From assembly GCA_046262415.1 (NCBI GenBank), contig JBHEMU010000072.1, positions 1 to 21,913 on the forward strand: a stretch of 21,913 bases of DNA, read 5' to 3'. A model generated the notes under the pieces. It saw nothing but the letters and a program-made list of their open reading frames with translations. It was not told the DNA's origin and did not search any database. The position numbers and the translations under genes are program-made. Source of the stretch: JACDAS01 sp046262415 (GTDB lineage: Bacteria > Actinomycetota > Thermoleophilia > Gaiellales > Gaiellaceae). How positions within the stretch are numbered: position 1 is the first letter of the stretch; every line of letters begins with the position of its first letter. This document shows, piece by piece, positions 7,844 to 15,816 of this stretch.

Positions 7844-8386
7844 TCAGCAGCGGACGGCGGGATTGAAGGGCGCGAACAGGCCGAGCGGGTTCGGCGCCCA
7901 GAGCCAGACGTGCAGGTCGTAATGGCGCGGCATCCCCTTGGCGTGCCCCGGCATCGGCCCGTCGAAGGGGTAGCCGAAGAGGAGCGGCCGGTCTGAGTCG
8001 GTCTTGAGATTCTGATCTGCGTCCGCGCGGAAGTACTCGACGCCGACGAGCTTGCGGCCGCCGCCGCCCGTCCCGACGTAGAGGAGGAGCTCCGGCTTGA
8101 GCGCGTTGACCTTCCGGTCGCGGAGCAGCTTCGGGTTCGCGTAGTGGTATCCCATCGTTCCCCACTTCGGATGGGTGACGCAGACCTTCTCCTCGACGTA
8201 GCCGTCCGCGAGCGCCCGGTCGACGTCCGCGTACCTCTCGAGCGCCTTCCTGACCGTCGCGAGTTGGGCCGGGATCGTCGCCGAGCCGGCCCCGGCCGAA
8301 CCGAATGCGGCGCTCACGGCCACCGCGGCCGTCAGCCCGACGATGACGGCTGCGGTCCAGCAGCCGCGGCGAAGCATGGTGCTCAT
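7844..8386 (-). CDS. conserved exported protein of unknown function (HVWLW motif)
   Basis: This 180-residue protein begins with a signal peptide (basic MSTMLRRG, then an Ala/Val core to about residue 30). The mature part has a short helical region (ATVRKALERYADVDRALADGY), then KVCVTHPKWGTMGYHYAN, a strand-rich LLLYVGTGGGGRKLVGVEY, FDGPMPGHAKGMPRHYDLH and a VWLWAPNPLGLFAPFNP tail ending in Cys. From memory, similar secreted proteins with HVWLW and NPxGxFAxxNP motifs occur in many bacteria without known function. The His- and Cys-rich conserved points suggest metal or haem contact, but that is inference. The ATG at 8386 follows a perfect AAAGGAG Shine-Dalgarno, which decides it over an upstream in-frame start. 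Confidence 0.8.
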   Translation of the reverse strand: MSTMLRRGCWTAAVIVGLTAAVAVSAAFGSAGAGSATIPAQLATVRKALERYADVDRALADGYVEEKVCVTHPKWGTMGYHYANPKLLRDRKVNALKPELLLYVGTGGGGRKLVGVEYFRADADQNLKTDSDRPLLFGYPFDGPMPGHAKGMPRHYDLHVWLWAPNPLGLFAPFNPAVRC

Positions 8387-8450
8387 CCTGTCTCCTTTCG
8401 ACGTGGGTGCCCGCGTCGGCGGTCCGCATCCCACGGCCACCATCGGCAGC

Positions 8451-9407
8451 CTATCGAGCAGAGCCCGGCGGATTCCGCTCCCCCCAGTCGGGCCGAGCCA
8501 GCTCGACGAGCTTCGTCAGCCGGCGATGGACCGAGGCCCTCGTCGTCGGCGGCCGGGACTTTGCCGCCAGCTCACGCAGGGATGCCGACGGGAAGCGAAG
8601 ACGCAGGTCGCCGACCTCCCGGAGAGGGGACGGGAGGCCGTCGAGATCGCCGTTCCGACTCAGGAGTCGCAGCGCCCTGAGCTGCCGGTCGGCCGCTCGC
8701 CCGGCGCGCACGAGGTTGGCGTGGTCGGCATTCGCGAGACGGTTCGCCCGGGCCCGGGTCTCGCCGACGACCGCCGCCTCGTCGAACAGCAGCGCCGCGT
8801 CGCTGGCGCCGGCCAGGGCGAGGACGTCGGCGATCGTCTCCGCCCGCTTCGCGTAGGCAACCGCGTGCCGCGCCCGCTCGTGCACGCGCAGGGTCATGTC
8901 ATCGACCGCCGCGAGCGCGGCCAGGAACTCCGCACCGTCCCGGCCTCCGGCCCGGATCTCGAGGTGCGGCGAACGCGGACCAGTGACGGAGCCGGAGCCG
9001 AGCAGGGCCCCCCTCAGGTAGGCGCCGCGGCAGCACGGCCGGGCGACGACCCGCTTCGGCGGCCGCTCGAGCGGCCCGAGCCTGGCCGTGAGCACGCCGG
9101 CCTCGTTCAGCACCTGCAAGGCCCAGGCGCTCCCGGCGACGTGCAGCTGGTAGCGGGTTCCTCCCTCGAAGGCGCGGCGCCGGTAGGTGCGGATCTCCGA
9201 GGCGACCCCGAAGCCCCGCAGGAGGGTGAACGCACGCCGCGCGACCGCCGACGTCGACAGGTCCAGGTGCGCGGCGATCTCGCCGCGCCCGCGGATGTGG
9301 AGCGTTCCCGCCGTGTGGAAGAGCGCCGACAGCTCCGCGATCCGGTCGCACTCGCGCCTCGGCGCGATCGCCGCGAGCTCGGCACGGACGTCGTCAGAGA
9401 GCGACGT
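8451..9407 (-). CDS. whiA: WhiA sporulation/cell-division regulator with apparent ACG start
   Basis: WhiA is a DNA-binding protein with a degenerate LAGLIDADG homing-endonuclease fold and a C-terminal helix-turn-helix. It controls division genes and sporulation in actinobacteria. Visible hallmarks are DDVRAELAAIAPRRECDRIAEL, ALFHTAGTLHIRGRG, VARRAFTLLR, RPPKRVVARPCCRGAYLRGA (about residues 116-135), GSVTGPRSPHLEI, the ANRLANADHANLVRA helix, and the HTH around SASLRELA and VHRRLTKLVELA. Full length is 318 residues, which is normal. No in-frame ATG, GTG or TTG exists upstream of a TTG at 9119, which would remove the first 96 conserved residues. The expected SLSDDVRAEL N-terminus is preceded by ACG at 9407, 5 nt after GGAGGG. 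The gene overlaps the alkyltransferase by 14 bp. Confidence 0.9.
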   Translation of the reverse strand, partial: TSLSDDVRAELAAIAPRRECDRIAELSALFHTAGTLHIRGRGEIAAHLDLSTSAVARRAFTLLRGFGVASEIRTYRRRAFEGGTRYQLHVAGSAWALQVLNEAGVLTARLGPLERPPKRVVARPCCRGAYLRGALLGSGSVTGPRSPHLEIRAGGRDGAEFLAALAAVDDMTLRVHERARHAVAYAKRAETIADVLALAGASDAALLFDEAAVVGETRARANRLANADHANLVRAGRAADRQLRALRLLSRNGDLDGLPSPLREVGDLRLRFPSASLRELAAKSRPPTTRASVHRRLTKLVELARPDWGERNPPGSAR

Positions 9408-9858
9408 CGCAGCCCTCCAGCGCCAGCAGCCGCCGCTTGTACTCGAGGCCGAGCGACCCGTAGCCGCCGAGACCGCCGGCGCCGACGACCCGGTGGCACG
9501 GGACGAAGATGGAGAGGCGGTTCCGCGCGCAGAACATGCCCGCCGCGCGGGCGGCGCCTGGACGGCCCGCGAGCGCGGCCAGCTCGCCGTAGGTGACGAC
9601 CTCCCCGCGCGGCACCTGCCGGAGCGTCCTGGCCAGGTCGGCGTGGAACGCGCTCACGTCGTCGTCGCCGAGCTCGACGTCCGCGAACGAGTCGGGGGCA
9701 CCGGCGAAGTACGCCCGGAGCCGAGCCGCGAGCGCATGCTCTCCCTCCGCCTCCAGACCCGCGCGCGGCAGCTCGTGCCAGACCGGCCGGTCCGCCCGCA
9801 GCCAGAGCTCGCCCACCCCCCAGCCCTCCGCCCGGTACCGGACACAGCGAACCTCCAC
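9394..9858 (-). CDS. ogt: methylated-DNA--protein-cysteine methyltransferase (O6-alkylguanine repair)
   Basis: This suicidal DNA repair protein moves an alkyl group from O6-alkylguanine to its own cysteine. The 154-residue protein has the standard two-part layout. Residues 1-70 are the variable N-domain. The C-domain follows, with FHADLARTLRQVPRGEVVTYGELA, the RAAGMFCARN helix bearing the Arg finger and Asn hinge region, the active-site PCHRV with Cys121, and GGLGGYGSLGLEYKRRLLALEG. The cysteine is intact, so this is an active enzyme rather than an alkyltransferase-like protein. It starts at GTG 9858, 8 nt after a TATGCT -10 box, and its last 14 bp overlap whiA. Its divergent partner is pruA. 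Confidence 0.93.
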   Translation of the reverse strand: MEVRCVRYRAEGWGVGELWLRADRPVWHELPRAGLEAEGEHALAARLRAYFAGAPDSFADVELGDDDVSAFHADLARTLRQVPRGEVVTYGELAALAGRPGAARAAGMFCARNRLSIFVPCHRVVGAGGLGGYGSLGLEYKRRLLALEGCDVAL

Positions 9859-9866
9859 GGCCTCCG

Positions 9867-9876
9867 AGCATAGAAT
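9867..9876. promoter_or_regulatory. symmetric bidirectional promoter between ogt and pruA
   Basis: AGCATAGAAT contains TAGAAT on the plus strand (9871-9876), reading toward pruA, and TATGCT on the minus strand (9872-9867), reading toward ogt. The two TANNNT boxes share the TA at 9871-9872. The minus box is 8 nt from the ogt GTG. The plus box would start RNA near 9883. RNA polymerase cannot occupy both at once, so the two genes should be mutually exclusive at initiation. Confidence 0.6.
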
Positions 9877-9933
9877 CGCGCCGCCATCGCCGCACACGGG
9901 ATCTTCCGACCGCCGCCTGCCCGCAACGAGCCG

Positions 9934-11550
<1,617 letters not shown>

Positions 11551-11552
11551 CG

Positions 11553-11596
11553 CACCGTTCGCTGACGCGATCACGCGTCGTCAGCGCGGCACGGTG
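11553..11596. terminator. nested bidirectional terminator between pruA and the lipoprotein gene
   Basis: CACCGT (11553-11558) pairs with ACGGTG (11591-11596). CGCTGAC (11560-11566) pairs with GTCAGCG (11580-11586). An inner GCG/CGC brackets an ATCA loop. The structure spans the 30-bp gap between convergent genes and extends into the lipoprotein 3' end, including its stop codon at 11581-11583. It is likely to end transcripts from both sides. Confidence 0.6.
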
Positions 11597-12264
11597 AAGG
11601 CCCACGCCAGCGCCGAGGCCGAGCGGCCGGCGCTGGCGAACGCGACGACGAAGTGGCGCCCGGGGGGAAGCTTCGCAGGCAGGTTCGCGAAGGCGGTGTA
11701 CCGGCGGCCGTCCGGCGACGCGCCGCCCCTGGCCTCGACGGCGGCTCCGTCCACCCAGAGGGCCGCGGCCGAGATCGGGACGTGGGCGGCGATCCTGGCC
11801 GCGACCTGGACGACGAGCCGCTCGCGCGAGCCGGGATCGGGACCGATCGGCTCGATCCGGACCGGCCCGTCGAGCTCGTGCCGCCAGCGGCCCTGCTCGC
11901 GTCGCAGCGTTGCCGCGAACGCGGCCGGGGAACCGGCCGCCCCCTTGCCCTCGTTCGTGATCGCGACCACGGCCCAGGTCGGTCCCGCGGGCTCGGCGAC
12001 CTGCACCGCGTAGGCCGCCTTGAAGGGGCGCAGGCGGCGCTCGAGCGCCCGCATGGTGACGCGCCCGCGCGAGGCTCTGGTCAGGAGGGGCGGCAGCGCC
12101 TTCGCATCACCCGCGACGACGGCCGCGACCAGCGCGCGAAGGGTCTCGACCGGATCCGGCGGCGGCTTCGCCCGCTCGCCGTCGCCGCCGCAGGCCGAGA
12201 GCACGGCCGCGAGCACGAGCAGGGCGCAGAGGCGTCGAAGCACGGGACGAACCCTACGGCCCAC
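11581..12264 (-). CDS. putative lipoprotein of unknown function
   Basis: This 227-residue protein (220 if it starts at the second GTG, 12243) has a lipoprotein signal: Arg-rich start, hydrophobic LCALLVLAAVL, and lipobox LSAC followed by GG. The lipidated cysteine is Cys25 from the first GTG. A Pro-rich linker leads to DPVETLRALVAAVVAGDAKAL, a helix like those in NTF2-like or lumazine-binding extracytoplasmic domains. It is followed by YAVQVAEPAGPTWAVVAITNE and a C-terminal beta-rich part ending LPPGRHFVVAFASAGRSASA, reminiscent of an Ig-like fold. Function is unknown. Two GTG starts each lie 6-7 nt behind a TAGGGT box. It follows uvrC by 113 bp and converges on pruA. Confidence 0.8.
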   Translation of the reverse strand: MGRRVRPVLRRLCALLVLAAVLSACGGDGERAKPPPDPVETLRALVAAVVAGDAKALPPLLTRASRGRVTMRALERRLRPFKAAYAVQVAEPAGPTWAVVAITNEGKGAAGSPAAFAATLRREQGRWRHELDGPVRIEPIGPDPGSRERLVVQVAARIAAHVPISAAALWVDGAAVEARGGASPDGRRYTAFANLPAKLPPGRHFVVAFASAGRSASALAWAFTVPR

Positions 12265-12276
12265 GCGGCCACCCTA
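12251..12276 (-). promoter_or_regulatory. tandem TAGGGT boxes, each preceding a GTG start
   Basis: On the minus strand GCCGTAGGGT occurs twice, 20 bp apart (TAGGGT at 12276-12271 and 12256-12251). The first lies 6 nt before the GTG at 12264, the second 7 nt before the in-frame GTG at 12243. Each could give a leaderless mRNA encoding a usable lipoprotein signal peptide. Confidence 0.5.
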
Positions 12277-12377
12277 CGGCTTGCGACCGCAACCACCTCG
12301 TCGGGCCCGCTCGGCAGGTCGGGCGCCGCGGCACGTCCCAGCGGCGACGGAGGACGCGGCTTCGAGCCGGCAGCGAC

Positions 12378-14231
12378 TCAGGCCCGGCCGGCCTTGTGCA
12401 GCTGGGCGTAGAGCGCGCGGGCCGTCTTCGCGGGCAGCCCGGGGACCCCCTCGAGCTCCTCCTGCGTCGCGGCCAGGAAGCGCTCGGCCGATCCGAAGTG
12501 CCGGATCAGCGCCCGGCGCCGGGCCGGGCCGACGCCGGCGAGCGTGTCGAAGATCGACTCGCGCGCCTTCGTGTCGCGGCGCTGGCGGTGGAAGCCGAGC
12601 GCGAAGCGGTGCGCCTCGTCGCGAAGGCGCTGCAGCAGCTGGAGGCCCGGCGAGTGCCGCTCGAGCCGGATCGGGCCCGGCCGCCCCGGCACGAACACCT
12701 CCTCCACCCGCTTCGCCAGGGCGATCACGGCCACACGAGGGACGTCGAAAGCCTGCATCGCCGCCAGGGCGGCCGAGAGCTGCCCCTTGCCGCCGTCGAC
12801 CACGACCAGGTTGGGGCCGGCGGCGAAGCTCTCGTCGTACTCCTCGGCGGACACGTCCCCGAGCCGGGCGAAGCGACGCGAGATCACCTCGGCCATCGCG
12901 GCGAAGTCGTCCGGGCCCTCGAGGTCGCGGATGCCGAACTTCCGGTAGTGCGCCTTCTTCGGCACGGCGTCCTGGAAGACGACCATCGAGCCGACGGGAG
13001 ACTCGCTCTGGATGTTCGAGACGTCGAAGCACTCGATCCGGATCGGCAGGCTCTCGAGGTTGAGCGCCTCGCGGAGCTCCTCGAGCGCCTGGATCCGCTG
13101 GAGCCGGCGGCGCTCGGCGTGCTCCGTCTCGGCGTCGAGCGCAAGCCGCGCGTTCTGCTCGGCGAGCTCCTGCAGGCGGCGCTTCTCGCCGCGCTCGGGC
13201 GCGCGCACCTCGACCAGGGAGCCGCGGCGCTCGGAGAGGAACTGCGCGAGCGCGGACGTATCGCCGACCCCCCGGGGGACGACGATCTGAGGAGGCACGC
13301 TCGGCGCCGACCCGTAGTACTCGAGGCAGAAGGCCTCCAGGATCGTCGGCAGATCCTGCCCCGCGACGTTCTCGAGGTGGAAGCTGTGCCGGTCGATCAG
13401 CTTGCCGTCCCGGAGCGGGAAGACCTGCACGGCCGCGCGGTCGCCGTCGAGCGCGAGGCCGATCACGTCGATCGTTCCGACGGCCCGCTTGTCGGCGGCC
13501 TGGCGCTCGGCGAGGTGGCGCACGGCGAACAGGCGGTTGCGATGGCGTGCCGCCTCCTCGAACCGCTCCTCCGCCGCGGCGTTCCGCATGCGCTCCTCGA
13601 GCTCGCGCAGGATCGGGCGCGTCTCGCCCGAGAGGAACTCGATCACGCCGTCGATCACGCGCCGGTAGTCGTCCTTCGTCACGTAGCCGACGCAGGGCGC
13701 CAGGCACCGCTCGATGTGGTAGTCGAGGCACGGGATGCCGCTGTGCCGGCCGGGCTTCGGCCCCTCGCAGGGCCTGTAGGGGAAGACCCGGTTGAGCACG
13801 TCGAGCGTCTCGCGCACCTTCTTCGCGTTCGCGTAGGGCCCGAAGTAGACGACCCCGCGCCGGTGCCGCTCGCGCGTGAACATCACGCGGGGGTACTCGT
13901 CCTCCACCGTCACGGCGATGTAGGGAAAGGACTTGTCGTCGCGCAGCCGCACGTTGAAGGGCGGGCGGTGGCGCTTGATCAGGTTCTGCTCCAGATGGAG
14001 CGCCTCCACCTCCGAGCCGGTGACGATCACCTCGACGTCGGCGATCCGGTCCGTCAGCTGGCCCATCATCGCCCGCCCGCCCGCGCCCGTTTGCTGGAAG
14101 TAGCTGCGGACGCGGGGTCGGAGCACCTTCGCCTTGCCGACGTAGAGGACGCCGCCGTCGGCTCCGCGGAAGAGGTAGACGCCCGGCCGAGCGGGGAGGC
14201 TCTTCAGCCGAATTGCTAACGCTTCCTTCAC
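12378..14231 (-). CDS. uvrC: UvrABC excinuclease subunit C
   Basis: UvrC makes the dual incisions 3' and 5' of a DNA lesion in nucleotide excision repair. The 617-residue protein has the full architecture: N-terminal GIY-YIG nuclease (GVYLF near residue 15, LYVGKAKVLRPRVRSYF), a cysteine cluster (PCEGPKPG, CLDYHIERCLAPC), the UVR motif that contacts UvrB (EERMRNAAAEERFEEAARHRN), the RNase H-like nuclease (ECFDVSN, VVDGGKGQLSAA, RDEAHRFALGFHR) and C-terminal tandem HhH (LAGVGPARRRALIRHFGS, VPGLPAKTARALYAQL). Start GTG 14231 lies 7 nt after a TACGCT box, and KEALAIRLKSLPARPGVYLF is the normal N-terminus. RapZ and YvcK genes, which often follow uvrC in actinobacteria, are absent here. Confidence 0.97.
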   Translation of the reverse strand: MKEALAIRLKSLPARPGVYLFRGADGGVLYVGKAKVLRPRVRSYFQQTGAGGRAMMGQLTDRIADVEVIVTGSEVEALHLEQNLIKRHRPPFNVRLRDDKSFPYIAVTVEDEYPRVMFTRERHRRGVVYFGPYANAKKVRETLDVLNRVFPYRPCEGPKPGRHSGIPCLDYHIERCLAPCVGYVTKDDYRRVIDGVIEFLSGETRPILRELEERMRNAAAEERFEEAARHRNRLFAVRHLAERQAADKRAVGTIDVIGLALDGDRAAVQVFPLRDGKLIDRHSFHLENVAGQDLPTILEAFCLEYYGSAPSVPPQIVVPRGVGDTSALAQFLSERRGSLVEVRAPERGEKRRLQELAEQNARLALDAETEHAERRRLQRIQALEELREALNLESLPIRIECFDVSNIQSESPVGSMVVFQDAVPKKAHYRKFGIRDLEGPDDFAAMAEVISRRFARLGDVSAEEYDESFAAGPNLVVVDGGKGQLSAALAAMQAFDVPRVAVIALAKRVEEVFVPGRPGPIRLERHSPGLQLLQRLRDEAHRFALGFHRQRRDTKARESIFDTLAGVGPARRRALIRHFGSAERFLAATQEELEGVPGLPAKTARALYAQLHKAGRA

Positions 14232-14238
14232 ACCGTCC

Positions 14239-14259
14239 AGCGTAGCCAGGGGGTATCGT
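14239..14259. promoter_or_regulatory. divergent -10 boxes for uvrC and the secreted glycosidase-like gene
   Basis: TACGCT on the minus strand (14244-14239) lies 7 nt before the uvrC GTG. TATCGT on the plus strand (14254-14259) lies 11 nt before the GTG of the divergent gene. The boxes are 9 bp apart, so each polymerase footprint covers the other promoter. Confidence 0.5.
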
Positions 14260-14270
14260 CGGAACGGGTC

Positions 14271-15713
14271 GTGTCCCGGCTGCTCCTCATCGTCGCGGCA
14301 GCGCTCGCGCTCGCCCCGGCCGCGGCGGCCGGCGGCCCGACGATGCTCGTCGGCGCCGCCGAGGACTCGGTCCGCCAGCCGTCCGTGACGGCCGCGAAGG
14401 CGCAGATGACGCTCTTCCGGCTGGCCGGGCTGAACGCGGTGCGTATGACCGCGGTCTGGGCCCCCGGCCGGCGCGCGCCGGTCGAGGCCGAAGGCGAGCA
14501 GCTCGCGATCGTCGAGCAGGCGGCCCGACTGAGCGGCCTCCGCGTGCTCGTGCAGGTGATGAACGCCGGCAGCCGGACGACGCCGCTGACAGCGGAGCAG
14601 CGCGGCGACTTCGCGGCGTACGCAGCCTCGCTCGCGCGGCGGTTTCCCTTCTTCCGGGACTTCGTGATCGGCAACGAGCCGAACCTCAACCGGTTCTGGC
14701 TGCCGCAGTTCGCCCTCGACGGCAGCGACGCCGCGGCGCCTGCCTACCTCCAGCTCCTGGCCGAGACGTACGACGCGCTGAAGGCGGTGTCTCCCAGCGT
14801 GAACGTGATCGGGGGCGCGCTGGCGCCCCGCGGCGAGGACAAGCCGAACTCGACGCGACACACCCACTCTCCGACCGCGTTCATCCTCGATCTCGGCGCC
14901 GCCTACCGGGCGAGCGGCCGCTCCGAGCCGGTGATGGACCAATTCGCGATGCACGCCTACCAGGACAACTCGAGCCTGCCGCCTTCGTTCCAGCATCCGA
15001 GGACGACGACGATCGCGCTGGGGGACTACGGCAAGCTCGTGGCGCTGCTCGGCCGGGCCTTCGACGGCACCGCGCAGCTCGGCTCGACGCTGCCGATCGT
15101 CTACGACGAGTTCGGCGTCGAATCCCAGATCCCGCAGGAGAAGGCAGACCTGTACTCGGGGACCGAGCCGCCGGTCACGAGGCCGGTCGACGAGGCGAAG
15201 CAGGCGGCGTACTACCGCGAGGCGCTCGAGCTCTCGTTCTGCCAGCCGAACGCGGCCGGCTTCTTCATCTTCCACACGGTCGACGAGCGCGCGCGCCTCG
15301 GGTGGCAGTCCGGCCTCTTCTACGCGGACGAGACGGCGAAGTCCGGCCTCGCCGCGGTCGCCGCGGCCGTCCGGGAGACGAGAGGCGGCGTGATCCAGCG
15401 CTGCCCCGGCCTCGAGCTGACGCCGGTGCCGAGGCTGAGGGTGCCGCGCGTCCCGGCCGGCTCGCGCACGATTCCCTCCCCCACGCTCACGTGCGACATC
15501 GACTGCTCGTACGTCGTCCGCTTCGAGAAGCTCCCCAGGCACGCGACCGTCGTCGAGAAGCGGGGCCGCCTCGAGGGGCGCAGGCCGACCCTCGTGCCCT
15601 TCGCGCCCCGGCGGCTCGCGCGCGGCTCCTACCGCTTCACGGTCCGGGTGACGGCGCCGGTGAACGTCGGCCCGCCCGGTCGGGCGGTCAGCCGGGCGAT
15701 CCGGCTCGGCTGA
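14271..15713 (+). CDS. secreted glycoside-hydrolase-like TIM-barrel protein
   Basis: This 480-residue protein has a signal peptide (MSRLLLIVAAALALAPAAAA) and a domain resembling clan GH-A glycosidases. VRMTAVW and VLVQVMNAG look like barrel strands, FVIGNEPN places Glu136 after Asn as in the acid/base motif, DQFAMHAY follows, and IVYDEFGVES puts Glu280 at the nucleophile strand. GFFIFHTVDE completes the barrel. The final 100 residues form a separate beta-rich domain with a Cys pair (TCDIDCSYV). Substrate is unknown; GH5- or GH39-like assignment is inference. The GTG start lies 11 nt behind TATCGT, divergent from uvrC. The next gene downstream has its own promoter and SD. Confidence 0.82.
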   Translation: MSRLLLIVAAALALAPAAAAGGPTMLVGAAEDSVRQPSVTAAKAQMTLFRLAGLNAVRMTAVWAPGRRAPVEAEGEQLAIVEQAARLSGLRVLVQVMNAGSRTTPLTAEQRGDFAAYAASLARRFPFFRDFVIGNEPNLNRFWLPQFALDGSDAAAPAYLQLLAETYDALKAVSPSVNVIGGALAPRGEDKPNSTRHTHSPTAFILDLGAAYRASGRSEPVMDQFAMHAYQDNSSLPPSFQHPRTTTIALGDYGKLVALLGRAFDGTAQLGSTLPIVYDEFGVESQIPQEKADLYSGTEPPVTRPVDEAKQAAYYREALELSFCQPNAAGFFIFHTVDERARLGWQSGLFYADETAKSGLAAVAAAVRETRGGVIQRCPGLELTPVPRLRVPRVPAGSRTIPSPTLTCDIDCSYVVRFEKLPRHATVVEKRGRLEGRRPTLVPFAPRRLARGSYRFTVRVTAPVNVGPPGRAVSRAIRLG

Positions 15714-15780
15714 AGACCCGTTTTACGTCGCTCGAACGGATTTCACCCGCCGGGCTAACCGGAGGCACACGGACGGCTCC

Positions 15781-15811
15781 TACCGTCGATGGCAGTCGAC
15801 CAAAGGGGGAG
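15781..15811 (+). promoter_or_regulatory. -10 box and Shine-Dalgarno for the TolB-RTX gene
   Basis: TACCGT (15781-15786) fits TANNNT, and AAAGGGGGAG (15802-15811) is a strong Shine-Dalgarno 5 nt before the ATG at 15817. The leader is about 24 nt. No -35 consensus is evident. Confidence 0.5.
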
Positions 15812-15816
15812 CCAAG

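Noticed and set aside
7632..7922. Small plus-strand open frames in the 7586-7843 gap
   Set aside because: They have no Shine-Dalgarno or TANNNT box at the right distance, run antisense into the exported-protein gene, and cross the 12-bp hairpin.
12396..14219. Long plus-strand open frame (607 codons) opposite uvrC
   Set aside because: The minus strand encodes a complete UvrC with all motifs. The opposite frame is Arg/Ala/Gly/Pro-rich without domains, as expected for high-GC antisense shadows.
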